Shown here piece after piece: positions 1-14,113 of a stretch of DNA of 64,000 nucleotides. The stretch is from Pithys albifrons albifrons (Eukaryota > Chordata > Aves > Passeriformes > Thamnophilidae): the NCBI RefSeq assembly GCF_047495875.1, contig NC_092466.1, positions 13,946,561-14,010,560 of the forward strand. Direction: 5' to 3'. The stretch's first letter is position 1. Each line of letters starts with the position of its first letter. Position numbers and translations under genes: made by a program. The notes beneath the pieces were generated by a model. The model was not told the origin of the DNA. It worked only from the letters and a program-made list of their open reading frames with translations, and ran no database searches.

Positions 1-1699
1 ACAGTGATTTAATACGGCCACACGAAGCTCATCCAGACCCTCAAGGAAAACAGTGAAAGCATCAGCACAACCACAGGGAATACAGTGATTCTCCTTTAAA
101 CCAGAGAGCTCACAATCTTATACAAACATTAACTAGAAACCACAGCAGTCTTCACAGGAAAATAAAAAAGTAGCACTTTAAATAGACTCTTTGTGTTAAA
201 GTCCATTTAGTGGGAGGACACCAAAAAAAGCAAAAATCAGGGAGAGTTTCAGAATAACTTCCTGACAGTGAATTGTATTTGTAAGGAATACTTTCCCAGG
301 GGAAATGACAGAAGCTCAGTGACTTGTAACTTTAAAAACTCGACTGGACAAAGCTCCCAGAAAGGACTCAGTAACTCTCCACTGCCCTGTGGCAGATGAG
401 AGAGAAGGATGACCTAACATTTTCCATCTCCAGCGGCCTGTCAGTCGCTGTGGCTGCTCCAACCCAACTGCTGCCTTCCCTTCAATCCCTCTGGTAGGAC
501 CTTGGTGAGACACATGCTGACAAACTTAATTCGCTTTGCTGCTGCTTCTAAACATGAGAGAGCAGCTCTAGAAAGCTAAAGCTTTACCTGCTGCAGCTTT
601 ACATGCAGCTGAACTGAACCTGGCAACAAACCTGGATCAGAACCTGGGAATTCACCACAGGTCCAAGAGTAAAAGAAATTAGCTGGGCACCAGAAATAGT
701 TTGAGTGTAAATAAAAAGGTCATTTTAACACAGAGCTCTGCTATCAAAGTGGAAATCTTAAGGAAGAATCAGAAGAGAGAACATTTAGGGGAAACTACTA
801 CCAGGTGCAGGCAGCCAGGAAGAGCGAGACTGAGGAAGGGAGAGAAAATTTCAGAAACTCCTTGAACATTAGTAATGACTTCCTTGCCATAAACAGCATG
901 ACAACACTTCCCAGTCAGGCAGTCCTTATGCAGTAGGAAATTTGGGCTGAATATGGCTGGGGTTAACAATAACCAGGGTTTATAAGGATGTAAAACACAC
1001 ATCACTAACAGGGCTGCTTTCACTGTTGGTCAGAACTCTGATTTCAGCCTGGTAAATGAACAAACATGAGCTGCTTCCCAAACCTGGAAGCTGCTGTCTT
1101 AGAGAAGTATCCACTGGATCCAAAGCAGGAGAGGAAGAGATGGAAAACAGAACACCTGAGAGAGAGAAAACTATCCTGAAAGCAAAGTGGTTTTGGACAC
1201 CCTTCTGAGGCTCTAACCTGAGTACAAGGCTGATAGCAGGACACTGGTGGCTTAAGGTGAGAAACAGGCCCAGGAAACTAAAGTCAGGAGAAGAGGTGGC
1301 AACAAGAAGAAGAGAAAATATTGAATCTGGAGGGATCCCTAGTGCTTCTTGGGCAGACACAGAACAAAACAGTTCATATAAAATCTAAAGCAAGCAAGCA
1401 GAATATTGAAGTAATTCTTGGTCATAGTTCAAGTCTTCCACACTGGACTTAAAAGATACTGAGGTGTGAGTTATGCCAACATGATTTTTCCCTGTGCCAC
1501 CACTTCCCAAGGCAAATAATGACCTTTTGGAAAGAGGTGTTAGAAATGCATCTCCTCACTGCCTCACACCTCCACAGCACCGTCAACAAGGATTTTTTTT
1601 GTAGTGTTCAAGGACCCTAAAGAGGTGCCATGCTAATTTTATTACTTCCCTGTTTGCTCAAGATTGTCCCACTGATTTCAGCATTCCGTCAGGGATGAA

Positions 1700-1950
1700 G
1701 AGCAGGCACCGGCCAGCAGAAATGCCACCAGCAGAGGGAGCGCAAAGCCTTGGGTTTGCTGAACTCGGCGCCCCAGGTCCTCCCCAGCACCGCAGGTGGA
1801 GAGGAGAGATCCCGCTGAATCTTCTGAGAAATGTGTACTTCGGTCTGAGATCCACAGCAGATCCGAGATCCTTCTGCAGCTCCGCACTCCTGCTGTGATT
1901 TGTGCCCGCCCCACCTCCCCCACCTTCCCTGCCCTGGCGGGGACAATTTG
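1700..1950. other. GC- and CpG-rich block with few stop codons
   Basis: This stretch is clearly richer in G+C and in CpG (for example CCGGCC, CGGCGCC, GCCCGCC, GGCGGGG) than its A+T-rich surroundings. Open frames of 67 to 100 codons cover it in all three minus-strand frames and in two plus-strand frames. That pattern follows from base composition and does not indicate one real protein. It could be a small CpG island with promoter or enhancer activity, or the GC-rich part of an unrecognised transposable element. I found no TATA box or identifiable element ends. Confidence 0.4.
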
Positions 1951-4900
1951 TAAAGGGCACAGAAGAGAAACCATCACCTCAGTCTCCTCCAGTCCTACAG
2001 GCTCCTTCCACTAAATGAAAACAAGAACGTCAAGACATGTTTATGAGCAGCAAAAATAGAAGCCAATCTAAAACAACGATGAACTCGAATTACTACAATG
2101 TTCAGGTAACCACAACACAACACCGACAGAAACAACAGCCTTGTTCTGTATCATTACAGCCAAAAATCCTACTGATCTAATCCTCCCTCTAATCCTGCCT
2201 CGCTCAATTCCTAGAACAGACCAAGTTTAATTCAGGGAGCTTCTAGATTTTGGCATCTACACCACGAAATTTTAAATCCGACAAAGGTAAAGTACTAGAA
2301 GGCACAACAGAAACATGTTTGGACATTGGGAGGAGGTCAGCTGAGGCCAGCATGCTTACATAAGGACCTAAACCACACTGAGAGCAAAGAGCACGAGCTT
2401 AAAAGGAAGAGCAGCATCTTGGGATTGTGGGTCGTGAAAGGAACTGGGGGCTGGATATACTCTCCTCTTTTTTATTACCATCACCAGCTCCTATAGTTTA
2501 CTTTTAGCTCACTATTTAAGACATAAATTCAAAAGGGTTCTTGTGTTACCAACATCTTAGATCGTTAATATTCTATTTTAATTACTTGTTTTACTTCAGG
2601 CCATTTCTATCACATGCAGTCTGCAATTCCAGCAGCTCCAAACCCAGCCTGGTCGATGGCGCCATCAGATTTTTCAAGCTCACTGCAAGGCTTTCTAATT
2701 TACATTGTGGCAGGAGGCATGGGGAGCTCAACAAGAGTCCCCCGTTAACTCTCTGACTTGGTGACAACACCTTCATTCAGCAGGACTTGTACAACCTCAG
2801 AACCACCACCGTGTGTGGGATAAACACGCCCGTGAACACACTCAGGGCCAGTGACCTTGACTTTGCACGAGCACAGGGCCGGGGCCACGTGAGCACTCGC
2901 GCTCCAACACTGCAAATGTGTTTCCCTGGAACATAACACGGGAGCAGGGATTCACACTGCCACTGCAGAGCAGCTTCCAACCAGCTCAGCACAGTACCAA
3001 GGAGACTACAGCAATCTGAAGGCACGAGAAGCACCAACACCTTCTCCCACTGAGTTTTAGTTTGGGTCAGGTCCCATGGGGTGTGGCAATGAGGAACAGC
3101 TGCTGCAGAACTGTGCTTCCCACTGTCAGCAAATTCCATGGGAAGTGGGGAATAACCTCAGGCTGGGAAGTAACTCTATGGCACATCTAAATCTAGCAAA
3201 GTGTCACGAGAGGTCCAATTGGAGAAGCTCATCAGAGTGACCATTTTCAACTTTCTTAAGCCACATTTTCACTTTGCTTTGGTGCAATTTTAGCAAATGA
3301 CAGACCGCAGCTGGATGCTGAACCTGTTCCTCCTCACCACGGACATGTCCAGATCCAGTTATGGATATGGTGAGGGCAGGGGTGTGAAAGTCATTTAAAT
3401 CACCCAAAGACGTGCTGGAACTGTCTGACACAAAAGGGAAATTACATAAGAGCACTTGTGATTTGAGAACTGGCATCACAGATACCTAAATTCCTGCAAA
3501 CTGCAGGGTTATTGCACAGTAATATACAGATGGGGAGGGGAATGCATGATTCTGCATTTTGCTAAGGATTTAAGTAGCTCTTATCTTGATGCTGTGTTAT
3601 TTTCAAAGCCTATCAGGCAAAAAAATATCAAAGGAACTAGTTCAATTGCTGACTCAGCATTTCCAGGAAAATGCAAGGTGACAGAAAATGGCTTGTTTGA
3701 AAGAGTGATGATAGTGGGGTTATAACTCTTATTATTATCAAAGAATAAATGTAGATTGATTGGCTTTGTTCCCAGGAGTTATACTTATATATGTAAGATT
3801 TTCAAGTGAACCAGTAATACAACATCATCTTTCCATCCAGACAAGGCAAGATTAATTTTCTCAAAAATGGTATTACTGGGTCAGATTTTAGAAATGGAAA
3901 CTTCAAAGAGTAACCTCTATGGCAATTATGCTATTAATATTTTTAATTACTGACTTTATACAGAGACTTTTTAAAGTTTCCATTTGTGAACAACCATCTA
4001 ATTAGTGGGTTTTTGGGCCACCCTGTATAGTCCTCAGGTAGGCTGGCTTGTCCAGAGCTCTTGAAGGAGGAATGAAACCACTCAGATAAGACAGCAAAGC
4101 CTTGATCCTTCAGCAACAGCCACTGGAGAGAACTGGAATAAGATTAAGAGGGAGCCTTGCCCCTCAACAGCAAGACATTGGAGACAAATGAAGAGAAGGA
4201 GTCTGAGAGGTTGAATTTGTGAACTTGCTACCACTAGTTTGTGGTGTGTACCACTTGCTGTGATGAGGAGTTCCTTTACTCCAGAAGACTAAATCAGGTT
4301 TGCTCAACAGCTTTCCAACTTTTTCCAAGGGTGTGGATAACATGTGACACCCACCTACATAACTGTATTATTAAAAGTCTCCTTGTCAAATATTTACATG
4401 AAGTGAAGAGCTGTAATATTTTAATGGCATAACAGGAACGCTGTGAGGATGGTATTTCTTTCATGATCTGCCTGTTTAGCTCAGGGAAAGGGTAGTGGAG
4501 ACAGACCTGTTTTCTTTGGTATTCTGCAGAAATCCTTATTTTACCCACATGCAAAATGAATCTCAATTTATTTACTCCCAAATCACCTAAGTACTTGCTT
4601 CAATATCACTGACTTCTGAGACTTTGTTTATTTTGACAATTTTGCTCCAGAACAAGCTTTGTGCCATAGTTTTTCATAGGGAACAGGGCTATTGAACTAC
4701 GTAGAAGACTTTTTCATTCAATCACCCATGGCAGGGAACAGACCTCTCCTGTCTGTGACTGCCCACATTGTTTGTGTCAGAGCATCTCGATGAGCTCAGG
4801 CTCTCACATTTTCTACTACTAACACCATGGAACGGCATTGCCCCAAGGTATCTCAGGACAGCAAGAGCTCACAGGTGTGCATCTGAATTACCTGATACAC

Positions 4901-5845
4901 AGTTACGATCCACTCGAGCTGATGTACCAAACTCCTCCTGCAACAATCTGATGAGAGTTACGGTGAAGCACAACCCCACTAACCATGGAAACAACCTCAA
5001 TTGCCACAGCTGAACACACTGGCACAGGTCAAATCACCTTCCTTTGTGAGGGCGGAGGGTGAACTAAAACTCAAGCAACCCGTACACTTTGCCAACAAAC
5101 CTGTGTCCAAGCCAAGAGCACACTACCAGCATCCCTGCATCCCTAAAGCACTCGGACCACGAAAATGGCCTCAGAGCAACGGTGTCCTGTTGTCGTGACT
5201 TCTGCTTTTGTTTACTTTAAGCTAGGGTTAGGCTGAATTCTTCCACATCCCAACAAACACTGAAGTTAAACAGCTCTAACTTCTGCTAGCGAAGACATGG
5301 GCAACTTGGTCACGCAACACACAACACACACAGTTCACTGTTATCCTCTGCAACCATGTGAAAATCCAGACATTCTGGGTGTGCCACAGCAGCACAAACC
5401 CCAGCTAGAAAACCAGCCTACTGTGCTCTGAGGACATGCAATTAAACAACAGGATTTATCTAGCATATTAACAACAGTACAATGGATGTCTGTCACTGTA
5501 TGTGGTTCACAGGAGAATATCCAAGGACTGGGGTATGAGAGCCAATGGAAAGCCAAAGATTCACAGCCAAATTCCTTCTGGGGGTCGGCAATGCTGTTCA
5601 GATCCTTCCTGCACCTCCCTGCATTGCTCATGAAAGGTCCCTCCACAAATGCAGCCACTGGCCAGGTGATGCTGCCTCACAGAACAGGTAAGGGCTGAGC
5701 CCTCCCTGTGCCTCAGAGGGAGCAATAAGAACAATCTCCTCTCTTATCCACACACTACATTTTCATGAAACTTACAGAAATATGGTACATCTGACTTCTC
5801 TAACTCAACGACTTTTAAAGCTATGGAGGTCTAGGACAAGTAAGG

Positions 5846-5957
5846 AAAAAAAAACCCAAACCAAACTGATAAAAAATAAACCACAAAACCCCCCAACCAA
5901 ACAAAACTAAAACAAGCAGACAAAAACCAAAAAAACTCTAAACCACACAAACACAAA
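5846..5957. repeat. A/C-rich low-complexity tract
   Basis: About 110 bases consist almost entirely of A and C, with short A runs separated by CC or single C. The complementary strand reads as T/G-rich. No regular unit is kept, so this is low-complexity sequence and not a clean microsatellite. It may be a decayed poly(A)/poly(T) stretch of an old retroelement, but no element body is visible next to it. It also encodes the lysine- or valine-rich runs seen in nearby spurious open frames. Confidence 0.75.
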
Positions 5958-8900
5958 TGCCTTCAGACAAGCCTCCCTCACAGCAGTAACAGTGCAGACC
6001 CTATACCAGCCCCCCAGATATTGTTTATTGAAGACAATAAACTTCAAAATACTACTATAATTTCCACTTGCAGAAAGAGATTGTCCTTTACAACAGTAAA
6101 GAGAAAAAATTCCAACATTTGCTGGCAAGCCATGAATAAAAATGATTATATAACCCTCTACTTTGTACCACACAATTTATTTAGTTGAAACACCACATAT
6201 TTCCAAGTAGAGCTCAAATACACACTTAGTATAAATAAGATGGACCATGTTTGATCTACTGCTCTACATCTGAATGCCCACCAGGTGAATAAAACTGACT
6301 GATGGTCCCCGTCCTTCCTGACGCCGGGAGCCCGGCCACGCACACGGCACTGCTGTCCTTACAAGGGTTAGACAAACAGCAGCAGACCCTGGCAAAAGGA
6401 AATGCACTCTGAGTTCACAGTGGGGCTATCACTTGGCTATTTCTGTCATGCCTGCATCTAAAAAAAGGTCCAGTTCACACAAGTAGCTATTTTACCTTAC
6501 TGTCCCACAAGATCTAAATGCATTTTTTCCGATTAGACTTTCCCACCATAAAATACACAACAAAATATGACACATATTTTTAAATATTCCTATGAAAGCA
6601 TTTTGCTTATATATAGAAACATGAGTATATATGGAAACACACAGAACCCTGTGTTTATATATAGATGTCTCCTCACTGTATAACTAATATTAGCTCATGG
6701 AACTGAAGTCACACACAACAAAAAGAAAGAATTAAAGTTCCAGTGAGCTTTGTCATAAAGTACAAAAAGCAGAAAAAAACCTCTTGGATTTATGATAATC
6801 TCTGTATGAAATGCTGAATGGTAAATTCCCTTGTGAACTTCTCTGACACAAGAAATACACAACAAAACAAACAAAGGAGGAGACAAGTCCAAGAGGCTGT
6901 GACTGAAAAGACATTTAGTTCACTCTTTTCCTTTTTTTTCCTCCTCCACTCAAGCAAAATCTCTGTCATGAAACAAAAAGAGGTGCAAAGAGGCCTTCCT
7001 GGGGTCCTCTTCTAAAGCCCATCTACTGGGGAACAAAAGACCATCAGCTTCATCAAGAAAAAGCTGCTACTTCTGTGGAAGTTCCACACTGTAATGCCCC
7101 ATCTGTATAAAAGAAATACATTTTGAAGTTACATGAAGGTGATAAAAGTTCTTCCTAAGACTTATTTGTACCAGTCTGAGAGGTTTGACTTTAACTTCCA
7201 ATTATTCCTCCATGGTTTAGTGTCCCAAACATCATATTTCTTGCATTTAACCAAAAGATTAATGTAAAATTGACCAACCTGTTTCAATATTTAAGCTGAG
7301 AAAAACAAAGTAAGCAGAAAATACAAGAGGCATTTTTGTAAAGAGATAAAATTGGCATCTTTTTCCATGCCCCAGGGGAATTAGCAAAACGGATGAAGAA
7401 TATCCCAACTCTCAATTCCATCTCACCTGTTCAAGCACTTACTCTATCCACTCACAGCACTTAAAACGGTCACAGGAACCTGTTTTAACCCACAGCCAAA
7501 AGTCCCTGCTTGAATGCCTTCCTTGACAAGTACAGAATCCTGGTTTGTACGAAAAAGAGAGTTTTCCGTAGTAAAGGCCAGACACCTCTGTAGAAGTTTG
7601 GTAATTACCATCACTAAAAAGAACACTCAGATGACCTGAACAATAAGTAGCTCAAGATTTTTTTCTAAATTAAACTCATTTGCTACTGAAATGATGGCAC
7701 AGCCAGCCCTGCATCTCAAGGTTACAACTCTGTAATGTGCTAGAATCAACTGGACAAAGCAACCAGCTGAGGGCTCTGAATAGGGAAAAGCTGGGGTAGG
7801 CCCTGTCCTGGAGCTCAGGGGGAGCCTCAGGCAACAGCTGTTTGCAACAGCAGTGGCAGATGGTTTTCCAGAAATGAAGATATTTCTTTAAATCCTTAAA
7901 GGCTGATGACATCTCACCTGCTTATTTCCATGGCAACTGGATTCCTTTCTTACCAAAGGGCTGTTTATGCTGTCTCCTCTCCTGCCCTGTACCTCCAGTT
8001 CCATCAAATAACCAGAAGAAAATGGGACGAAGATGAATAAACCCAACTTTGCAACTGAAACAGTAACAATTCAAAGTTTTCTTGCCAAAACTTTACAGAT
8101 CTCTGTCCCACTTCACAACATTATCACCTTCTTGATGGCTGAAATTTAGCAACTATGTAATAGGTTCAACTGCACAGCACAAGGCCAGGGTGCCATTGTC
8201 TAACCTAGAGCAAGACTAGGTCAGAGCACAGGACAGAAGTAGTTCTAGATCCTGGTACCAAGAACTGCAAATCTGCCCAGCTTCACAGGAACACCAAGTT
8301 CTTTCACGACCACAAGTGATCAGGAGCTCAGATCTATTATTCATTGAGATGATGACGTGTCTGGCAGAACAACAGCTCTTGGCAGGACAGTAAAATATTT
8401 ATGCAGTGTAGGAACTCAAAGAAAATGACTTGCCAAATTGACTGCAACAATGGTCTTCAACCTTTTTCAATTTATGGACTGCTAAAAATGTTCAGAACCT
8501 TGTAATGCTGAGCTCTCTACTGACAAAAGGCTTACTGTTTTTCAGATACCTTTTATTGAGATGACCAAAATAGCGCTAGGATGCAAGCTAAAAAAAAAAA
8601 ATCACCAGACCACATTATTTCTGGAAAATATTGAGGAATCTTCCTTACTATACAATAACCAAGATGTAAAAGCCTGAAATCAAATTGTCCATGCAAAATA
8701 AAGATATTCCTCTGAGTGACCTTAGCAAGAGGTTACATGACAAACACAGACCAACCACCAGCTAAAGCAGCCAATGACAGAACTCAAAGCAGAAGAGCTG
8801 CAGGGCAGGGAGAGAGAGCAGGGAGGAGCACACAGTGGTGTCACCAAACACAGAGCCCCGGGCGGGAAGCGAGAGCAGGCACAGCCCTGAGAGGGACACC

Positions 8901-11900
8901 GAGTGCTGGATCCCACACGGGGGGATTTCTAAGGAAAGCTGAAGCTGAAATTAGGGGTTGGAGACAGTGGTTTTTTTAAAGGCAGCATTTAGAGAATTAC
9001 TAAGAGAAACAAAATATCGGGTAGGGGGAAGAGAAGGAAAGGGAGGAACTCTTGGAATTGCAAATAAGATTCATGATATTTCCACTGTGGCAGCATTTGA
9101 ATTGATACTGAAACCACCATCTCTGCCCCAGCTCATCACACTACCCAGTAATTTGCCTGTTTCTGCACAGTAACTCACAGTGGGAGCCATGGCAATGCAG
9201 GGATGAGAGGTCAGCACTCCCCAGTGTCATTGGGGCAAGGGAGCAGGAGGTGGAAGGACCAGCATGATGATGGCAGGGACAGCATGACTGTCCCAAGCAC
9301 TGATGTGTTTCATCACATGTACCAGCTCAGTTGATATGAATATTGGCAAGTGGGCCTGGTGGTCTGGCCACTGCGAAGTGGCTGTTTCCTGCAGGAATCA
9401 CAACAGAGGTGATTCAAGGGGAAGACTTTGCAGATAATGCAAGGAACCGTTCCATGGGTAAAAAGGAGCAGTGTGGAAGAGCTCATGGCAGAAAGCACAG
9501 CTGAGGTTGATGCTGCTCTAGATGTGCAGGGATGAGACATTTAAAAGGGTACAAGAACAAATAGGAAGTTCTTGCACACCCTTTATCTCACATGTGATGA
9601 CGTCAGTTCTGACCCTCTGTCATGTGCCTTAAATTCCCCACTGCATTCAAGGCACCATCTCAGTGTACCCTCACACTTCTCACTTTAACCCCTTTTATGA
9701 ACTACCCTTTCAAAAACCCAAACTGAAAACAGTTTCTTCTTCCCTTATGAGGGTCTGAGCCAACTCCTGAGATGAAAGCAGAGAGCATGAGGTCCAAATC
9801 TTTAAGTGGGAACAACCATCAATCTGCAAGCAAATATTCTAGCAATTTCTTTATCCAATATGGGAGAAGATGTGTTTTTCCAAACACCAGGACTAGTGAG
9901 ACTTGATTAGCTGAGGAGGTCTGAGAGAAGATTGCAGTGCCTTTGGAAATAGGTTTAAAAATGGCATGGAGAAACGTAGCAAGAAAGTAGCTCAAGAAAG
10001 AGATTTCATTGATCTGACAGGAGAAAAAGACATCTTAGAACAGCCTACTGCTCTCCAAGGAGACAGGGACTATCTTCAAATGTTTAAGGGATTATGAAAT
10101 GCTGGGTGGAAGGAAAATGTGCAAACCTAAGGTAGAAAAAGTAACACAAATACAAGTGACACTATCAGAAATGCTAACAGTGGTATGCAAGTTGCACCAC
10201 AGAAAGTACAAAAAAGGAAGGTAAGAGCACACCAGGACAAGAAGGTACAGCTGCTGTAGCAGCCATTTGCTGAAGCAAATGAGATACATCAGCACAAGAG
10301 GGGGGTTTGTGCACAGAAATCCCCCTGGTCATAACAAGTGAGTTGTCCATGGGGTTCTGCCAAGCTGTTCATGAGAAAGTCTCCTGGACCCTGTGAACAA
10401 TGAACACAGTCCTTTTTCCATCCATCTCTCCCAGAGTATTTAAAGATTTGAATTTTCCCATCTCATTTTTGGTTCATCTCTCTCTTCCTATAAATAGAGA
10501 AGCAGCAGTGCATCCATCTCTGCTTCATCTTTTTTGGTGGTCTAGCATTGCACACATGCTGGAAATGTTTTTCTAGTAAATGATAAGTGATGGGAAACAA
10601 GTCGAAGACAAAGGACAAGAGACCTTGAGCTCAGACAAGTAGGAGAGATGGGAGCCTTCTCCTCTTTCCCAAGAGGCAGGTATCTTTTCTCTGGACCAAA
10701 GGGTTTTGTTTTGGAAACAAATCCATCTATTTCTGTCACTTCCTTCAGACATTCAGTCTTCATGGGGCCGATAGTAACACTGACTACAGTGTCTGAGAAT
10801 GACAATCTGGCCCCCAAAAGAACGCATTTCTAACCCAATGTGAAACCCAAAGGAAACACACCCCTGCTGCTAGGCACACGTCTCAGTGGACTAACGCTGT
10901 GATCTGTGCTCTGCTCCCAGAGTCTCTACTTTAATCCCAAGTCCAATAATCAAGTTAGCACTTTGTGAGGAGAGCTGAAGCCCCTGGGGTTTCTGCTGAG
11001 CAGTCAGACGGTGGAGAGCCCGAGCGGGACATCAGCAGGTGGGCGGCTGCCATGGGAAAACAAGCGTGGTGTGGGCAGCCAGACAGCTGAGCAAGGAGCT
11101 GCAGGAACGCCTGTAGCTCTACCCTGACCCATGGGAGGTCAGACACACCACTGGATGTTCCCAAGAAAAACAAAAACATGAACAGAAGAGGAAGGGCAAG
11201 CCACAGTGAAGGAAGAAACCAGGACCAGGCAGCTTGGGTTTGGAGGTTGCTTCATAAGCCAGTGAGCCCCTTTGGAGGTGCCTCAGCACAACACAAAGGC
11301 AGCATAGGTACCTCAGGCCACAGCACTGCTGTGCCACAGCAGAGAGGAGCAGGGCAAGCCAGGGGCACGAACACAGCAATGTCTCTGATAAATGGGGAAG
11401 GAGCTGGGCAGAGCAGCAGCAGGGCAAAGCTAATGAATTCCAGAAGATGACGGTCTTCCATCCCTGCTTAAAAATAGGAACTGCGGTTCGGGAGTTGAGA
11501 CAGACAGAATCAAACCTCAGCATTTCGATCCAGATTTTGAAACCACAAGAAGTCAGAGCTAATTGATGGTTGGTCATTCTGAGGTCCTGGGACAATTTAA
11601 GAATCAAAACCATGAAGTTTTGTTGAAGCTAAGCTCCTGTCTCCCATCCAAAAGCTGTAACAATATCAGTGAAAAAAGCAATGTGACCACCACCCTTCCT
11701 AGGCTCACCTGCTCAGGACTTGGGGCAAATGCGCTGCCAGCTAGAGCAGAGTCAGGCAGAACCTGCTTACAAGAGCAGCAAGAGGGACCAGCTTTCAAAG
11801 CAGGCAGCAGTGGGCAGGTTCTAGTGGAGCTGGCAAGGCCACTGACTCTGGGATAGCCTAATCCACTAACAGGTAAATCCCGACCACAAAACATTCCTTC

Positions 11901-12139
11901 CTGACTGAAAAGACTTATTTGGCAATCAAAGGCCCCTGCTTTAGAGTAAGAGCTGGGGAGGAATGTGACCTGTGGCTCCTGATGGGAAAAGGCCCCAGCA
12001 CATGGAGTACCAGACTGAAAGCTGCCCAAGGCTCAGCACACGGAGCTATCCAGTGAACCATCCTGATCCACGTACATGATTGTTGCTTGGCCGGTGGGGC
12101 ACTGGGCACTGAGATCTGGTGCTTGCTGTGCTCTTTAGA

Positions 12140-12202
12140 TACATGGACTAGGTGACATTTAAAGGTCCCTTCCAAGCTAAGCTATCCTATGATTCTATGA
12201 TA
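12140..12202 (+). mobile_element. CR1 LINE 3'-end fragment
   Basis: The segment ends in the CR1 hallmark: the phrase AAAGGTCCCTTCCAAGC, a short spacer, then CCTATGATTCTATGA, which carries the terminal octamer repeat. CR1 is a non-LTR retrotransposon of birds and other reptiles whose copies are usually strongly 5'-truncated. Only the last 60 or so bases can be matched by eye. The left boundary is uncertain and could lie a little further upstream. The fragment is non-coding and non-functional. Confidence 0.85.
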
Positions 12203-14088
12203 AGGGACTGTCTCTCCAGAGAGTTGAATCTGTAGGAAGAAAGAATTTTGTTTAGAGGTTTGGACAAACATCACCCCAAGCTTAAGGGTTTGGCCTGCTA
12301 ATTGTACTGACGACAACACATAAGGGAACTCCGTGGCCTAAAATGAAAAGCAAGTGAGAAACTTCTACTTTGGATCCTGCTTCAACATGTTCCTAGCCAA
12401 TGTACATGGAGTACATGGCCCATTCTAGGATTTTTGGGCAAAGACTGAGGGAATTACAACTGTGTTCCTGCTAGTTGGACAGCCCTGGTATCCTCCCAGC
12501 TTATCAAGCCCGCTGTTCAGCTTGTGCTTCATGAAATGCAAGTCCTCTCTTAACAGCACTAGGTTACCAAACCAAGCAAATCAAACACTGACTGAGATTA
12601 CTGAGGAAAAGGCACAGATCCTCTGTCATCCACATTAGAGCAGACAAAATTTGGCACATATACTAAAACCAGACAAACCTCAAAATGTTAGAAAATCCCA
12701 CCTAGAAAAATCATTTTTATAGACTGTTTACCCCAAATGATGCGGAAAGACGCCTTTTGTTTTTAAATTTTCTGGCATTTCTCTTTGCAGCTCTCTAAGC
12801 ACAGAAGGTTTTGAATGCAGGGATATGATGAAACACTGTCCTGTAGCCACCCTGGTGTCCTTCAACGGAGCTGCCTCACCCCCTGTACAGATGCAGACCC
12901 ACAGCAGCAGAGAGCCTGCAGCCTGGCGTGGCATGTGCCCTGCGTGACTGCTCACTCATCACCCCAGCTTGTACCAGCACGGGCATCAGTTCCAAGGCAG
13001 GAGCACAAAAATCCCTCTTGCCAGATGTGTCGGTCAGTCATGGTGGTTTTGTTTACACAGAATGATGCAACAGCTCCTTACCAATGCAAATGTGTGGTAA
13101 GAGAAGTCACTGCAGCTTCTCAAGTGTGCAGAGATAAGCCTTCTTATCAGGCCTAATTCAGTATAAGATTCAACTGTTTTCCTAAAGGAATCTTCACTCA
13201 GTTTCACATCTCATTTGTTAGTAGATGCAAAACACTTTTCCTCACCTCAAAAAATGACATTTCTCAAGTGTTGAAAAAAATCAAAAGAAGTTTTAGGTTC
13301 TGCATCATCTGGAAGAAAAGACCACCATTTTGACTCACCACTAAAACAGGTATGGAAAAGTACTGGGGTGGCCACAGGGTGGGACAGACATAACAACATA
13401 CAAAGAAGGAATTTGGCAGTTAAAACATAAAAATATGAGGAGGACCCAAGAGTAGAAGTACTAATACAAATACTTACAGCCAGCCATATTTTAAACTGAT
13501 GATTTTTCTTTACACATACCAGAATTGAATGCTATTTTGGTATTAATGTTCCTTCAAAGGAGGACACGTGGTAAGCTTGAATTTAACCATTACAAAGAAT
13601 TTTCTGTATTGTATTAGTATCTCGGAGCATCAGACATACCAAGTTATAATTTGCTCTGTTGTACACAGGAGGATGCAAGTCCTTGTTCTCTAACAAACTG
13701 AAGGATCAGGTAGGGCATGTTAAGGACTCTGTAGGTTATGAGCATCTGAAGCTGCCAGAAGGAGTAATTTAAAGCAAGACCTTCTGAGGGAAAACCCAAA
13801 CTACTGATACAGAACCCCTTGGAAATACAGTTCAAACCCCTACCATTGATTTTGGCTTGGTTTTTCTACTAAATTTTCAGAGAGAAGCAATCTCTGTTTT
13901 GGGGCTCTAAGAACATTCAAAAGCTGATGAGAAATCTATCATGGATCACTTGTCTCTAACAAGATTGGACCTACAGCTACTGGTTTTTTTCCTACATGTT
14001 TTGTGCAATTTGAGCTGCAAGTGAATTTCCTTTCCTTATAATCCCTCACTGGAAATGATCAGAACCGCTTATCACAAGCCTATCACAT

Positions 14089-14113
14089 GGGGGGGGGGGG
14101 GGGGGGGGGGGGG
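14089..14113 (+). repeat. Homopolymer run of 25 G
   Basis: An uninterrupted run of 25 G residues on the plus strand begins after TCACAT and ends before AACAAGG. Runs of this length can fold into G-quadruplexes, stall polymerases and vary in length between individuals. They are also hard to sequence, so the exact count may be an assembly or base-calling artefact. Nothing else about the flanks suggests a known element. Confidence 0.95.

Larger units (their letters stand above)
1..12139. other. Unique non-coding sequence, no gene recognised
   Basis: All six reading frames are interrupted at ordinary spacing. The open frames here (up to 126 codons at 980-1360 minus and 164 codons at 11119-11613 minus) have no recognisable domain, signal peptide or family motif. 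I saw no tRNA-like or rRNA-like sequence and no CR1 body. The stretch contains a GC-rich block near 1.7-1.95 kb, an A/C-rich tract at 5.85-5.96 kb and a 12-base A run at 8590-8601, and otherwise nothing I can name. An intron or intergenic DNA of a vertebrate is the simplest reading. Absence of exons cannot be proved by eye, because short vertebrate exons are easily missed. Confidence 0.6.

Noticed and set aside
7444..7626. Minus-strand open frames with two possible splice donors near 7445-7465
   Set aside because: The acceptor has little pyrimidine content and the peptides are not recognisable.
8440..8601. Possible retroposed sequence ending in a 12-base A run
   Set aside because: No element body, coding homology or target-site duplication could be identified. 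The A run alone is weak evidence.
11709..11762. Possible 54-bp minus-strand exon ending CCTGAGCAG, then GTGAGC
   Set aside because: Phase 0 on both sides fits almost anything, and the acceptor is mediocre. Not enough to list as a feature.
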